The notes beneath the pieces were generated by a model. It made no database searches. It saw only the letters and a program-made list of their open reading frames with translations, and had not been told where the DNA came from. DNA of 64,000 bases from Zwartia panacis (GTDB lineage Bacteria; Pseudomonadota; Gammaproteobacteria; Burkholderiales; Burkholderiaceae_B), in assembly GCF_030410395.1 (NCBI RefSeq), contig NZ_JAUHHF010000005.1, positions 62,001-126,000 on the forward strand, written 5' to 3'. Positions 42,096-51,760 of this stretch are shown here, piece after piece (the stretch's first letter is position 1; each line of letters starts with the position of its first letter). The position numbers and the translations under genes are program-made.

Positions 42096-44681
42096 ATGGA
42101 TATCAATTCCTTTGTGTTTGGACTGACGGGCCTGCTCGCGCTCGTCTGCTTCATGCCGCCACTTGCTGGTCGGGTCAAGCTCCCTTATTCAGTTTTTTTG
42201 GCGATCGCAGGTTGCGTGCTGGGATATGTTTCTCACGTACACCAGTGGGCGCCCCCTGTCCTTGGGGAGTTTCTGACCATCATCAGCACGTTCGAGGTCT
42301 CATCCGAGACCTTTCTGGTTGTTTTTCTACCGATTTTATTGTTCGAGGCCGCGCTCGCCATGAATGTGCGCAGATTATTGGACGATCTGGGCCCCATTCT
42401 AATGATGGCGGTTGTCGCAGTCATTATCAGCACGGTCTTTGTAGGGGTGGTTTTATCGCAAATATCTGGCTTTAGTCTGGTGGTGTGCTTGTTGCTAGGA
42501 TCGATCGTCGCCACGACGGATCCTGCGGCAGTGATCGGTATTTTCAAAGAAGTGGGCGCACCCGCCAGACTCAACACGCTTGTCGAAGGCGAGAGTTTGT
42601 TAAACGACGCAGCAGCGATCGCGCTTTATGCCGCATTGATGGGCGTGTTGTCACACACAACCGAGTTGAGTTTTGGGTCGCTCTCGCAAAATTTTTTATA
42701 TCTGTTCCTTGGGGGCGGATTGACGGGTTTTGTGCTGGCAAGATTGGCCTGCCTGTCATTTCCTTTGCTGCGCGGTTGGCCGGCTGCGGAAATTTCGTTA
42801 ACGATTTCAGTGGCCTATCTGTCTTATTTCGTTTCTGAGCACTATTTGCACGTATCGGGTGTGGTCGCGACAGTCGTTGCGGGTTTAGTGGTGGGCTCAA
42901 CAGGGCGAACACGCATGGCGCCGACAACCTTTGTCACGCTTTCGCAGTCCTGGCACCAGTTTGGTTTTTGGGCAAATTCGCTGATTTTCTTGTTCGCGGC
43001 AATGCTCATTCCCAAGGTGATGGCCAATGCCACTTGGATTCATCTTTTTTACGTGTTTATTGTCTTCGTGGCTACGCTGACGGCGCGGGCAATCGTTGTG
43101 TTTGGTTTGGTGCCGCTCTTGTCTTTTTCCGGATTGGGCGCACGGATTGGTACTCGTTTTCGCGTGGTGTTGTGGTGGGGCGGGTTGAGAGGTGCGCTAT
43201 CGCTCGCGCTTGCGCTGGCGGTCACTGAACGGACGAGTTTGCCGAATGAAGCGCGCGAATTCATCGCCATTACCGTGACGGGATTTGTGCTTGCGACGCT
43301 TTTCATCAATGGGTTGTCATTACAACCTGTCATCAAGATGCTGGGCTTGAATTTACTCACCAAAAAAGAGCGAGCCTTGCGCAACCAGGCGGTGATTGTC
43401 GCGACGGCGATGATTCAGCAGGAAACCGATGTGATCGCGCGTCTGGAGCAAGTGTCCGGCCCTGCGCGTGAACGTGTCTACACCGCATTCAATAAAAGCA
43501 TCGAGGAAGGCAGTGACCTGCACATTGAGCATTTCTCTGTCAGAGAGCGAGTTGATCTCGGCTTGACGATTTTGGCGCGTCAGGAATATGAGCGGTACTT
43601 CGATGTGTTGAAGCATCAGATCATTGATCGCAATATGGCTGAGCGTCTGTTAGGTCGCGCAGAGCGACTTGAAGAAGCTGTTCGTTTAAGAGGTGTGCGA
43701 GGTTTTGAGTTCAGTACAGCGCGCTCAATGCGCTATCCCCGCCGTTTCAGGCAAGCGATGCGGGTGTACGAGATCTTTGGTGTGCAGAGGTGGTTGGCGC
43801 ACGAGCTCAGCCAACGTTTTGTGGCGCTCATGTGCATGCGTTCGATTTCGCAGCAGTTGCTGGACTTCATTGATCAAAAGCTGAAAGATATCCTGGGCTC
43901 AGAGGCGTGCGAACAGCTCAGTGAAATGCATGGACACCGTTTATCACTTATTCGCGAAGCTTTGCATGCCTTGGAATTGCAATATCCGAATTATTCCTTG
44001 TGGATGCAGGAGCATTATCTTGGTCGCATCGCCAGACGACTGGAGCGTGAACGCTATGGTGAAATGTTTGATCAGTCTCTGATTAGTGGCGAGGTGTATG
44101 AAAATTTGTCGGATCAAGTCACTCAGCGCTGGGCCTTTCTAGACAAAAACGCGGCACTGGATATTGAGATGGATGCCGTGGAGCTTGTTTCAAGAGTCCC
44201 TTTATTGACCGGACTGCCACCTCAGGCACAGCAAGCAGTGACCAAGATGTTAAAGCCAAGACTTTTTTTGCCAGACCAGCTGATCTGGGGCAAAAAAATA
44301 CCGCCATTTGGCTTGTACATTGTTGCATCGGGAGCCGTCACAATTTTGCTGCCTGATGGCACACATGTTGAGCTCGGTTCCGGCGAGTTTTTTGGTGAAA
44401 TGTACTTGCTCGATCACGATGTGTCGGAAAATTTTGAGGTCAGATCGCTTGGTTACAGCAAGCTACTGTGCCTGCCTGCGAAAGACTTCGACCATCTGAT
44501 GTCTCAGGACCCCGCGATCAAATCTGCCATTGAGCTTGTTGCCAAACAGCGCTTACGGGCGCTTGAAGTCTGGCGGTCTTATCAGAGTAGCTCGCAAGCC
44601 CATTCTCAACCGGCTGGGCAACAGGCCGGACAAACGACGGGGCACGCTACTGCGCCGTCCGCCGCCAGAGATCCTCAGTGA
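42096..44681 (+). CDS. CPA1-family Na+/H+ antiporter with C-terminal cyclic-nucleotide-binding domain
   Basis: 861 residues. About 12 membrane helices (1-410) carry the CPA1 motifs VATTDPAAVIGIFKEVGAP and EGESLLNDAAAIALY with the ion-binding Asp residues. A long charged cytoplasmic region (about 420-700) follows. A Crp-like cyclic-nucleotide-binding domain lies near 705-825 (PPFGLYIVASGAVTILLPDG, GEFFGEMYLLDHD). A polar Gln/Ser-rich tail ends it. This suggests nucleotide-gated sodium/proton exchange, by analogy with SLC9C-like antiporters. Its stop overlaps the convergent NUDIX gene by 35 bases. Confidence 0.88.
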   Translation: MDINSFVFGLTGLLALVCFMPPLAGRVKLPYSVFLAIAGCVLGYVSHVHQWAPPVLGEFLTIISTFEVSSETFLVVFLPILLFEAALAMNVRRLLDDLGPILMMAVVAVIISTVFVGVVLSQISGFSLVVCLLLGSIVATTDPAAVIGIFKEVGAPARLNTLVEGESLLNDAAAIALYAALMGVLSHTTELSFGSLSQNFLYLFLGGGLTGFVLARLACLSFPLLRGWPAAEISLTISVAYLSYFVSEHYLHVSGVVATVVAGLVVGSTGRTRMAPTTFVTLSQSWHQFGFWANSLIFLFAAMLIPKVMANATWIHLFYVFIVFVATLTARAIVVFGLVPLLSFSGLGARIGTRFRVVLWWGGLRGALSLALALAVTERTSLPNEAREFIAITVTGFVLATLFINGLSLQPVIKMLGLNLLTKKERALRNQAVIVATAMIQQETDVIARLEQVSGPARERVYTAFNKSIEEGSDLHIEHFSVRERVDLGLTILARQEYERYFDVLKHQIIDRNMAERLLGRAERLEEAVRLRGVRGFEFSTARSMRYPRRFRQAMRVYEIFGVQRWLAHELSQRFVALMCMRSISQQLLDFIDQKLKDILGSEACEQLSEMHGHRLSLIREALHALELQYPNYSLWMQEHYLGRIARRLERERYGEMFDQSLISGEVYENLSDQVTQRWAFLDKNAALDIEMDAVELVSRVPLLTGLPPQAQQAVTKMLKPRLFLPDQLIWGKKIPPFGLYIVASGAVTILLPDGTHVELGSGEFFGEMYLLDHDVSENFEVRSLGYSKLLCLPAKDFDHLMSQDPAIKSAIELVAKQRLRALEVWRSYQSSSQAHSQPAGQQAGQTTGHATAPSAARDPQ

Positions 44682-45492
44682 TGACAATCGATGCCTCAAG
44701 CGTAAAGGCATCGTTTTTCAGCATATCCAAAAGGGTCTCAGTGTCCAGAAGCTTTATTTCCATCACTTCGCCATCGCGATTGCTCGGAATAATGTGGCTT
44801 GGTAGAACGCTCTCGCAGGTCAAGACGATCTCTGTTTGAAAACCTTCGGGAATCCGACGTTTCATTTGAGCAATCGCGCGAAGGGGTGTTCGGTTGACAA
44901 TATCCGGGGCATCCAGGCCTGCTTCTTCGTCCGACTCTCTAACCAGAGCAAGTTCGGGATCCTCAAGATTGCCAACCAGGCCCCCAACGAGCGTATCCCA
45001 CATGCCGGGATCCGTGGCTTTTGTGAGGGAGCGTCTGGCAACCCACAGGCGACCGTCTTCAGACCAGCCGCTCAGATGTACCGCCCTTGTGGTGAGGCCG
45101 AGTGGGCGCATGACCCCTCTTTCAATCGCTCCCACGCGTCTGGAGGATGTTTGATCGCGAGGGTCTTCCTGGGTCCAGATGTCCAGTAACTCATTTCGCC
45201 AGCCTGGCGTACACCCCGCAGCCCTCAGTTTCTGTGCGATTTCGGCTAAAAATGCATCCAGTGTGTCTCCAGATGTCAGATTTGGACCTAAATGTGCTGA
45301 CGTTGTTTCGACCAGTACGTTCGGATGCCCGGACAATGCCTTTGCCGCACCGGGGAAAAGCCAGCCGCAGCGGTGACCCGCGATATATAAAGGCAAAGAG
45401 CCTGCGGCAGGCTCTTGCGAGGCGCGTTCCAGAAAGCCTTTCAAGAGAGCCTGAAGGCCTTGACGGGTGCTAAAGAGGTCTGACTTTGTCAT
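44647..45492 (-). CDS. NUDIX hydrolase with N-terminal DUF4743-type domain
   Basis: 281 residues. The NUDIX box (GLVGNLEDPELALV then RESDEEAGL, about residues 168-190) fits the Gx5Ex7REUxEExGU pattern. The N-terminal half (GWLFPGAAKAL, VERGVMRPLGL-like IERGVMRPLGLTTRAVHL) matches the domain found in Tnr3-type NUDIX proteins that act on thiamine derivatives; substrate is inference. Convergent with the antiporter and divergent from coxB. Confidence 0.85.
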   Translation of the reverse strand: MTKSDLFSTRQGLQALLKGFLERASQEPAAGSLPLYIAGHRCGWLFPGAAKALSGHPNVLVETTSAHLGPNLTSGDTLDAFLAEIAQKLRAAGCTPGWRNELLDIWTQEDPRDQTSSRRVGAIERGVMRPLGLTTRAVHLSGWSEDGRLWVARRSLTKATDPGMWDTLVGGLVGNLEDPELALVRESDEEAGLDAPDIVNRTPLRAIAQMKRRIPEGFQTEIVLTCESVLPSHIIPSNRDGEVMEIKLLDTETLLDMLKNDAFTLEASIVITEDLWRRTAQ

Positions 45493-45712
45493 ATTGGGGA
45501 TACGCCTGATGGGGTAAAGGGATTGTAGTGCAGCAGGGATGCCAAGCCTGCGCTACAATCACCACCGTTTCTTTGCGATACGTGCTAATCCTTGGGGGGT
45601 TTCCACCTGTGATTAGCCATACAATAATTTTGCGCAGGGCGGTCTCTCGGATGGGATATTTCCCCCGTTTCTCGATAGACTTGTCCAACGTGCGATGTGT
45701 TTAGAGGTCAGC

Positions 45713-46870
45713 ATGAAGAAGTTGAGAGGGTTACTGGGCGCCTGTGCCATGCTTTTTGTAGGCATCGCAAGTGCACAAGTACAAGACATGCCCGGAGGGC
45801 CACGCGTCAATCAGCTCAATCTCCCCGAGGGAGTGAACCAGATCGCGCGTGATGTGGCGTGGCTGCATTGGTTCATGTTGATCATTTGCATGGTGATCTT
45901 CGTGGCCGTGTTTGGTGTCATGTTCTACTCGATCTGGGCGCATCGCAAGTCGCGCGGCGTCAAGCCCGCCACATTCCATGAGCACATGGGCGTCGAAGTG
46001 GCCTGGACAGTGATCCCCTTCCTGATCGTGATTGCCATGGCTCTGCCTGCAACCCGTACAGTCGTCGCCATGAAGGACACCAGTGGCGCGGACCTGACGA
46101 TCAAGGTCACCGGCTATCAGTGGAAATGGGGATACGAGTACATCGATGGCCCTGCGACTGGCGTCAAGTTTTTGTCCAACCTCTCAACTCCCCGTGCTCA
46201 GATTGAAAATAAAGAGCCCAAGGGTCAGTTCTATCTGATGGAAGTTGACAACCCGCTGGTTGTGCCAGTTGGTAAAAAGATCCGCCTGGCTGTGACTGCC
46301 GCTGACGTGATCCACTCCTGGATGGTGCCGGACTTGGCTGTCAAGCAGGATGCGATCCCCGGATTTGTCCGCAACACTTGGTTCCGTGCGGACAAGATTG
46401 GCGAGTATCGTGGTCAATGTACCGAGCTTTGCGGTAAAGACCATGCCTTCATGCCGATTGTGGTCAAGGTTGTTTCCGAAGCCGACTATGCAAAATGGGC
46501 TGACGATCAGAAAAAATTGTTGTTGGCCGCTGCTGATGATCCAAATAAAGAATGGACTGGCCCAGAGCTGATTGCCCGCGGTGAGAAGGTCTATGCTGCG
46601 AACTGTGTGGCCTGCCACCAGGGTAGTGGCAAGGGCGTAATGGGTGCGTTCCCTGCGCTGGATGGCAGTCAGATCGTCATGGGCCCCAAGGCAGCAAACA
46701 TCGATATCCTGCTCAAAGGCAAGCCTGGAACGGCAATGGCTTCGTTCGCCTCTCAACTCAATGATGTCGAGATTGCAGCAGTGATTACTTATACACGCGC
46801 AGCATGGACAAACGCAGGCAAGGGTAAAGACCCCATAATTTCACCTGCAGATGTCAAGGCTGCGCGCTAA
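45713..46870 (+). CDS. coxB: Cytochrome c oxidase subunit II with fused cytochrome c domain (caa3 type)
   Basis: The CuA subunit of the terminal oxidase. 385 residues from the ATG at 45713 (GAGG just upstream). Signal peptide, two membrane helices, then the cupredoxin domain with CuA ligands in VIHSWMVPD and GQCTELCGKDHAFM, and a C-terminal cytochrome c domain with CVACH. The fused heme domain makes this caa3-like, able to take electrons from membrane or soluble cytochrome c, including Sox electrons. Confidence 0.96.
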   Translation: MKKLRGLLGACAMLFVGIASAQVQDMPGGPRVNQLNLPEGVNQIARDVAWLHWFMLIICMVIFVAVFGVMFYSIWAHRKSRGVKPATFHEHMGVEVAWTVIPFLIVIAMALPATRTVVAMKDTSGADLTIKVTGYQWKWGYEYIDGPATGVKFLSNLSTPRAQIENKEPKGQFYLMEVDNPLVVPVGKKIRLAVTAADVIHSWMVPDLAVKQDAIPGFVRNTWFRADKIGEYRGQCTELCGKDHAFMPIVVKVVSEADYAKWADDQKKLLLAAADDPNKEWTGPELIARGEKVYAANCVACHQGSGKGVMGAFPALDGSQIVMGPKAANIDILLKGKPGTAMASFASQLNDVEIAAVITYTRAAWTNAGKGKDPIISPADVKAAR

Positions 46871-46977
46871 GTGAGTGCGTTGTGGGTATTGTTGGTTAAG
46901 TCAAACGGATCAATTCGTATAGATCGTTGCTCTCGCTCACAAATGCGGGAGCAGCCTAAGCAGGATAGGAGTTCGCC

Positions 46978-48606
46978 ATGAGTAGCATTCCAGCAGATCA
47001 CATTGGTGGCCACGGCCACGGTCATGACCACGATCATGCGCACGACCACGACCATCACCATGGTCCGTCGCTGCATGGCTGGCGTCGTTGGTTGTTTGCG
47101 ACCAACCACAAAGACATCGGTACGATGTATTTGATTTTCTCTTTCACGATGTTGCTCGAGGGTGGCGCTTTAGCCCTTCTATTGCGCACGGAGTTGTTCG
47201 AGCCAGGTTTGCAATTCTTCCGTCCCGAATTGTTTAACCAGTTTACGACCATGCACGGTCTGATCATGGTGTTTGGCGCCATCATGCCTGCTTTCGTGGG
47301 TTTTGCTAACTGGATGATTCCGTTGCAAATTGGCGCCTCTGATATGGCGTTTGCTCGGATGAACAACTTCAGCTTCTGGCTCTTGCCGGTGGCTGCGATT
47401 TTGCTGACCGCATCGTTTTTTGTGCCGGGTGGCGCAACAGCAGCGGGCTGGACGCTCTATGCCCCGTTGACCGCGCAGATGGGTCCAGGCATGGACCTCG
47501 CGATTTTTGCTGTCCACATCATGGGTGCCTCCTCGATCATGGGCGCGATTAACATCGTGGTCACGATCCTGAACATGCGTGCGCCTGGCATGACGCTGAT
47601 GAAAATGCCTTTGTTCTGCTGGACATGGCTCATCACGGCTTACCTGCTGATCGCTGTGATGCCTGTTTTGGCAGCTGCGATCACGATGGTCCTGACAGAC
47701 CGTCATTTCGGTACTGGTTTCTTTAATGCCGCTGTGGGTGGTGATCCAGTCCTGTATCAGCACATTTTCTGGTTCTTCGGACATCCAGAGGTGTACATCA
47801 TGATTCTGCCGGCCTTTGGTATTGTTTCAGCCATCGTGCCCGCTTTTGCCCGTAAACAGTTGTTTGGCTATGCTTCGATGGTGTATGCGACAGCATCCAT
47901 CGCGATCCTTTCCTTTATCGTTTGGGCGCACCATATGTTTGCCACAGGTATGCCTGTGACGGCCCAGCTGTACTTCATGTACGCAACGATGCTGATCTCG
48001 ATTCCGACTGGCGTAAAAGTGTTCAACTGGGTGGCCACGATGTGGCGTGGTTCCATGACCTTTGAAACTCCCATGTTGTTTGCAGTGGGTTTCATTTTCG
48101 TGTTTACGATCGGTGGCTTCACAGGTTTGATCCTGTCCATGGCGCCTATCGATATCCAGGTGCATGATACCTACTATGTGGTTGCCCACTTCCACTATGT
48201 GCTTGTGGCCGGCTCCCTGTTCGCTCTGTTTGCGGGCACCTATTACTGGTTGCCAAAGTGGTCGGGCTACATGTATGACGAGCGCTTGGGCAAGTGGCAT
48301 TTCTGGATGAGCATGATTTCGTTCAACATCACTTTCTTCCCGATGCACTTCATGGGTCTGGCCGGTATGCCACGCCGCTACGCCGACTACGCTGCTCAGT
48401 TCACCGACTTCCACCAGATCGCAACACTTGGCGCATTCTGGTTCGGTTTGTCACAATTGCTGTTCTTGTACATTGTCCTGAAGGCATATGCCGGCAAGGG
48501 TGAGCGTGCACCGGCGAAACCTTGGGAAGGCGCAGAAGGACTGGAGTGGACTGTTCCTTCGCCAGCACCTTTCCATACGTTTGAGACCCCACCACAGGTC
48601 AAATAG
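46978..48606 (+). CDS. coxA: Cytochrome c oxidase subunit I
   Basis: The heme a/a3-CuB catalytic subunit, 542 residues with 12 helices. Visible: heme ligands ([12 protein letters not shown]), CuB/active-site helix [18 protein letters not shown]-channel region and [21 protein letters not shown] histidine-rich N-terminal extension (residues 8-33, alternating His with Asp/Gly) precedes the first helix; it could bind metal ions. Ribosome site ATAGGAG precedes the ATG. Confidence 0.97.
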   Translation: MSSIPADHIGGHGHGHDHDHAHDHDHHHGPSLHGWRRWLFATNHKDIGTMYLIFSFTMLLEGGALALLLRTELFEPGLQFFRPELFNQFTTMHGLIMVFGAIMPAFVGFANWMIPLQIGASDMAFARMNNFSFWLLPVAAILLTASFFVPGGATAAGWTLYAPLTAQMGPGMDLAIFAVHIMGASSIMGAINIVVTILNMRAPGMTLMKMPLFCWTWLITAYLLIAVMPVLAAAITMVLTDRHFGTGFFNAAVGGDPVLYQHIFWFFGHPEVYIMILPAFGIVSAIVPAFARKQLFGYASMVYATASIAILSFIVWAHHMFATGMPVTAQLYFMYATMLISIPTGVKVFNWVATMWRGSMTFETPMLFAVGFIFVFTIGGFTGLILSMAPIDIQVHDTYYVVAHFHYVLVAGSLFALFAGTYYWLPKWSGYMYDERLGKWHFWMSMISFNITFFPMHFMGLAGMPRRYADYAAQFTDFHQIATLGAFWFGLSQLLFLYIVLKAYAGKGERAPAKPWEGAEGLEWTVPSPAPFHTFETPPQVK

Positions 48607-48614
48607 GATATTCA

Positions 48615-48731
48615 ATGACTCCAGAGCAACGTCGTAAGAACAAGCGGGCAGGTTTGATTTTTCTGGTGCTCGTACTTGTGATGTTTGGCTGGACGATTGG
48701 CAGACAGTTTTATACGCATTACTTTTCCTGA
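48615..48731 (+). CDS. Cytochrome oxidase small assembly protein (single-pass)
   Basis: A 38-residue protein starting MTPEQRRKNKRAGLIF, then one membrane helix (LVLVLVMFGWTIG) and a short tail YTHYFS. Very small proteins with this MTPEQRRKN start sit directly after coxA in many betaproteobacteria and are annotated as oxidase small assembly proteins. It lies 8 bases after coxA. Role by position and similarity only. Confidence 0.75.
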   Translation: MTPEQRRKNKRAGLIFLVLVLVMFGWTIGRQFYTHYFS

Positions 48732-48752
48732 TTCAGGTGAGGCAGCAGGCAC

Positions 48753-48977
48753 ATGAGTCAGGATTTAAAAGAATTATCACAGCGCAAGCTGAACTTTTTC
48801 CAAACGCTCAAGGCCATTTCCTGGGCCATGTTCGGAGTAAGAAAAGGTAAAGGGTACGAAGAGGATATCGCCAAGCTCAACCCGGTTCACCTCGTGATTG
48901 CCGGGTTGTTGTTTGGTCTGATATTTGTGGTGAGTCTTGTGTTGATTGTCCAGTGGGCAGTCGCAAGTCTTAGCTAG
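48753..48977 (+). CDS. DUF2970 membrane protein
   Basis: A 74-residue protein: soluble N-terminus with LNFFQTLKAISWAMFGVRKGKGYE, then one membrane helix (LVIAGLLFGLIFVVSLVLIV). The FxxxxKAvxWaffGvRk pattern is the DUF2970 signature. It is regularly found between the oxidase assembly genes and coxC. Here it comes 21 bases after the small protein, with no ctaG between. Confidence 0.85.
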   Translation: MSQDLKELSQRKLNFFQTLKAISWAMFGVRKGKGYEEDIAKLNPVHLVIAGLLFGLIFVVSLVLIVQWAVASLS

Positions 48978-49012
48978 AACAATATTTGATCATTTGTAGT
49001 CTGGAGAACAAT

Positions 49013-49888
49013 ATGAGTGCATCCCACTCTGCTCACGTCAAAGAGGCACCTTACTATTTCGTGCCTGCGGATTCTGCACATCCCGTGCGGGCTAGTTTCT
49101 GCTTGTTGATCGTGATGCTCGGCGCGTCCGCCTGGGTCAACAGCGTGGACGCTGGTAAGTGGGCCGTGCTGGTGGGTCTGCTAGGTTTATTTGTTGTCCT
49201 CTACAACTGGTTTGGCGACGCTATCCGCGAATCTGAAGCAGGACTGAACAGCAAACGCATCGACGTATCTTACCGTTGGAGCATGAGCTGGTTTATTTTT
49301 TCAGAAGTCATGTTCTTTGCGGCATTTTTCGGCGCACTTTGGTATACACGCACAGTGACCATGCCTTGGCTGGGTGACCTGGATCATAAACAGTTCCTCT
49401 GGCCAGAGTTTAATGCCGTGTGGCCTAACCTGGGACCTGCGGGCGTTGTTGAAGCGTTTGAAACAATGGGCCCTTTCTGGTTGCCGACGATCAACACAGC
49501 TTTGTTGTTAGCATCCGGTGTCACACTCACAATTTCACACCACGCGTTGCGTGAAAACCATCGCGGCAAAGCCAAGTTCTGGTTGTTTGCCACGATCGTT
49601 CTCGGCTTTGTATTCGTGGGCTGCCAAGCATACGAGTACATCTATGCATACTCTTCGTTGAACCTGCGTTTTGATTCAGGTGCCTACGGTTCGCTGTTTT
49701 ACATGTTGACGGGTTTTCACGGGTTCCACGTGTTGCTCGGTGCAACGATGTTGACTGTAATCCTGATCCGATTGATGAAAGGCCATTTCACGGCTGATCA
49801 CCATTTTGGTTTCGAAGGTGCAGCATGGTATTGGCACTTTGTCGACGTAGTCTGGCTCGGACTGTACCTGTTTGTGTATTGGTTCTAA
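49013..49888 (+). CDS. coxC: Cytochrome c oxidase subunit III
   Basis: 291 residues with seven helices. The ATG at 49013 follows CTGGAGAAC; an upstream in-frame ATG at 48986 lacks a ribosome site. Conserved segments: FSEVMFFAAFFGALWYTR, LLLASGVTLTISHHALRENHR and the C-terminal TGFHGFHVLLGA and WYWHFVDVVWLGLYLFVYW. Confidence 0.97.
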   Translation: MSASHSAHVKEAPYYFVPADSAHPVRASFCLLIVMLGASAWVNSVDAGKWAVLVGLLGLFVVLYNWFGDAIRESEAGLNSKRIDVSYRWSMSWFIFSEVMFFAAFFGALWYTRTVTMPWLGDLDHKQFLWPEFNAVWPNLGPAGVVEAFETMGPFWLPTINTALLLASGVTLTISHHALRENHRGKAKFWLFATIVLGFVFVGCQAYEYIYAYSSLNLRFDSGAYGSLFYMLTGFHGFHVLLGATMLTVILIRLMKGHFTADHHFGFEGAAWYWHFVDVVWLGLYLFVYWF

Positions 49889-49930
49889 CGAGATCTTGAG
49901 GCAACTTTAGTTTGTTGCCCGGCGATAAGA

Positions 49931-49960
49931 AAGGCCAGCGCAAAGCTGGCCTTTTTTTAT
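49931..49960 (+). terminator. Rho-independent terminator after coxC
   Basis: A 9-bp perfect stem, AAGGCCAGC (49931-49939) with GCTGGCCTT (49945-49953), a 5-base loop, then a T run. It separates coxBAC from the assembly genes. Confidence 0.93.
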
Positions 49961-49972
49961 CGAAGTGATTGT

Positions 49973-50176
49973 TCAGCGTTTAAAGCCTGTTGTCTCAATC
50001 CAGCCCATCCAATGGGAAAACAACAGAAAAAGAAAAAGCGCCACAGACAAACTAATGCGCACAGTGAGTGCATTGACGGTTTTGTTTGAAGTCCCTTTGT
50101 CGCGCATGAGATAGAACAGCGCTGAGCCAAGACTGCCTAAAATACCGATGAACGCCAGAATGACTAAAACACGCAT
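49973..50176 (-). CDS. Twin-transmembrane protein (DUF2909-type)
   Basis: A 67-residue protein of two helices (VLVILAFIGILGSLGSALFYLM and ISLSVALFLFLLFSHWMGWI) joined by a basic loop (RDKGTSNKT). Small twin-helix proteins of this kind sit opposite surf1 in many betaproteobacterial cox loci. Its start is 35 bases from the divergent surf1. Function unknown. Confidence 0.85.
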   Translation of the reverse strand: MRVLVILAFIGILGSLGSALFYLMRDKGTSNKTVNALTVRISLSVALFLFLLFSHWMGWIETTGFKR

Positions 50177-50211
50177 GACAGTCCTCTCATAAAGACGAGA
50201 TTATCGCAGAC

Positions 50212-51006
50212 ATGACCAAGCCGGCATCAAATAGACTTACCTGGATTGCCCTAATACTGTTGGGGGCGGTCGCGGTCATCTGTCTCTTACTTGGACGCTG
50301 GCAACTCGAGCGCGCAGAGCAACGTCGGGAAATCGCCGCCACACTTGAGGCAGGTCGACGAGCCGCACCGCTGACGTTGCGACCGGGAATGCCTGTAATC
50401 GGACTTCAGGCCTGGCGTCCCGCGACCGCTGAAGGTCAGTGGCGACCCGAGTGGAGTGTTCTGCTAGACAATCGAAATCTCGATGGACGACCGGGCCTAT
50501 GGCTTGTGACACCTCTGATGCTGGATCAAGAAACTGCGGTTCTGGTCCTGAGGGGGTGGTTGGAACGCCCCATTGCGAATCGTCCGGTCGCTAGAGTCCC
50601 TACTGAGATTTCAACTGTTCGCATCGAAGGGGAGCTTGCGCTTCGCGTGCCTAGACTATTTGAGTTGTGGACGAGCGAAGCGAACGCCGGCGCGAGTTTG
50701 CCTCAAGGCTGGAAAGGAATGACTCAGCCCGTTGAAGGCGAGATTGATCCAGTCTTGTTGCCTAGATTACAAAACCTCGATCTCGATCTATATGCACAAA
50801 GAACAGGACTCAAGTTTTTACCAGTGGTGTTGATGCAGCACTCAGGTAGCGTCGATGACGGCTTAAAGCGTGTGTGGCCAGAGCCTTCAGTGGACTCAGA
50901 TAAAAATGTGGGTTACGCCATGCAATGGTTTGGTTTTGCCGGCATTGTTTTAATTGCCTTTTTGGTTGTGGTCTGGCGCCATGTGCGTCGACGCCAATCA
51001 CCGTAA
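50212..51006 (+). CDS. SURF1-family oxidase assembly protein
   Basis: 264 residues. Two flanking helices (LTWIALILLGAVAVICLLLG and the C-terminal AMQWFGFAGIVLIAFLVVVW) enclose a periplasmic domain with VLLDNRNLDGRPGLWLVTPL and VLVLRGWLER. SURF1 proteins help insert heme a into subunit I. First of the rightward assembly operon surf1-sco-like-ctaA-ctaB-sco1. Confidence 0.93.
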   Translation: MTKPASNRLTWIALILLGAVAVICLLLGRWQLERAEQRREIAATLEAGRRAAPLTLRPGMPVIGLQAWRPATAEGQWRPEWSVLLDNRNLDGRPGLWLVTPLMLDQETAVLVLRGWLERPIANRPVARVPTEISTVRIEGELALRVPRLFELWTSEANAGASLPQGWKGMTQPVEGEIDPVLLPRLQNLDLDLYAQRTGLKFLPVVLMQHSGSVDDGLKRVWPEPSVDSDKNVGYAMQWFGFAGIVLIAFLVVVWRHVRRRQSP

Positions 51007-51091
51007 ATGCGTGCTGCTATTCGAGCAGTTTGACGGATTCGCAGTAAAGTAACGTTTAGAAACTTATAGATGATTGAATGATGGAATTGCT

Positions 51092-51760
51092 GTGACTGAA
51101 TCGTTCTCGAAATCAAAACTTGGCTATCAAAGGGCTGAGCAACAAACAAAACCGCGCTCTAAAACGCCTCTCATCATCATCATGCTGATGAGTCTGGCCC
51201 CGGTGATCGCGGCGCTTTTAGTTTATTTCAATCCCGAATGGAGACCAGAGGGTAGCGCTGCGTATGGCGAACTTGTCGAGCCACAACGGCCTATGCCTAC
51301 CGCGCAAAATTTGCCTTTGACGACGCTGGATGGAAAGCCTTTTGACTTGAGTTCGCTCAAAGGCAAGTGGATCATGATGGCTGCGGACGGGGCGGCATGC
51401 CCTGACTCATGCGCACGCAAACTCTACATCATTCGAAATACCCATGCGAGTCAGGGGAAGCATGTCGAACGATTGACTCGTGTGTGGTTCATTACCGATG
51501 ATGCGCCCGTTCCAGAAAAAGTGCTGGAGGCCTACAAAGGCGCAGTGATGGTAAGAGTCAATCCTGTCATGCTTCAGCAGTTTTTGCTCGGTGGAGCGCC
51601 GGGCTCTATGACGCCTGAACAAGCCAGAAATGCGCTTGCGCCGATGATCTGGGTGATTGATCCTTTGGGTAATCTTATTTTGCAATATCCCTCTATCGCA
51701 GATCCAGAGATGTTCCGCAAGGATATACGCAAGCTCCTTCAGAATTCCAGGATTGGCTAA
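51092..51760 (+). CDS. SCO-like thioredoxin-fold membrane protein
   Basis: About 222 residues from a GTG at 51092 (GGA 8 bases upstream); a TTG at 51074 is the alternative. One membrane helix (PLIIIMLMSLAPVIAALLVYF), then a thioredoxin-like domain with LTTLDGKPFDLSSLKGKW and a CxxxC pair in ACPDSCARK. The SCO-type copper-binding His is not obvious. Genes at this place are often labelled oxidase-related; a copper or thiol role in CuA assembly is likely but unproven. Its stop abuts ctaA. Confidence 0.8.
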   Translation: MTESFSKSKLGYQRAEQQTKPRSKTPLIIIMLMSLAPVIAALLVYFNPEWRPEGSAAYGELVEPQRPMPTAQNLPLTTLDGKPFDLSSLKGKWIMMAADGAACPDSCARKLYIIRNTHASQGKHVERLTRVWFITDDAPVPEKVLEAYKGAVMVRVNPVMLQQFLLGGAPGSMTPEQARNALAPMIWVIDPLGNLILQYPSIADPEMFRKDIRKLLQNSRIG

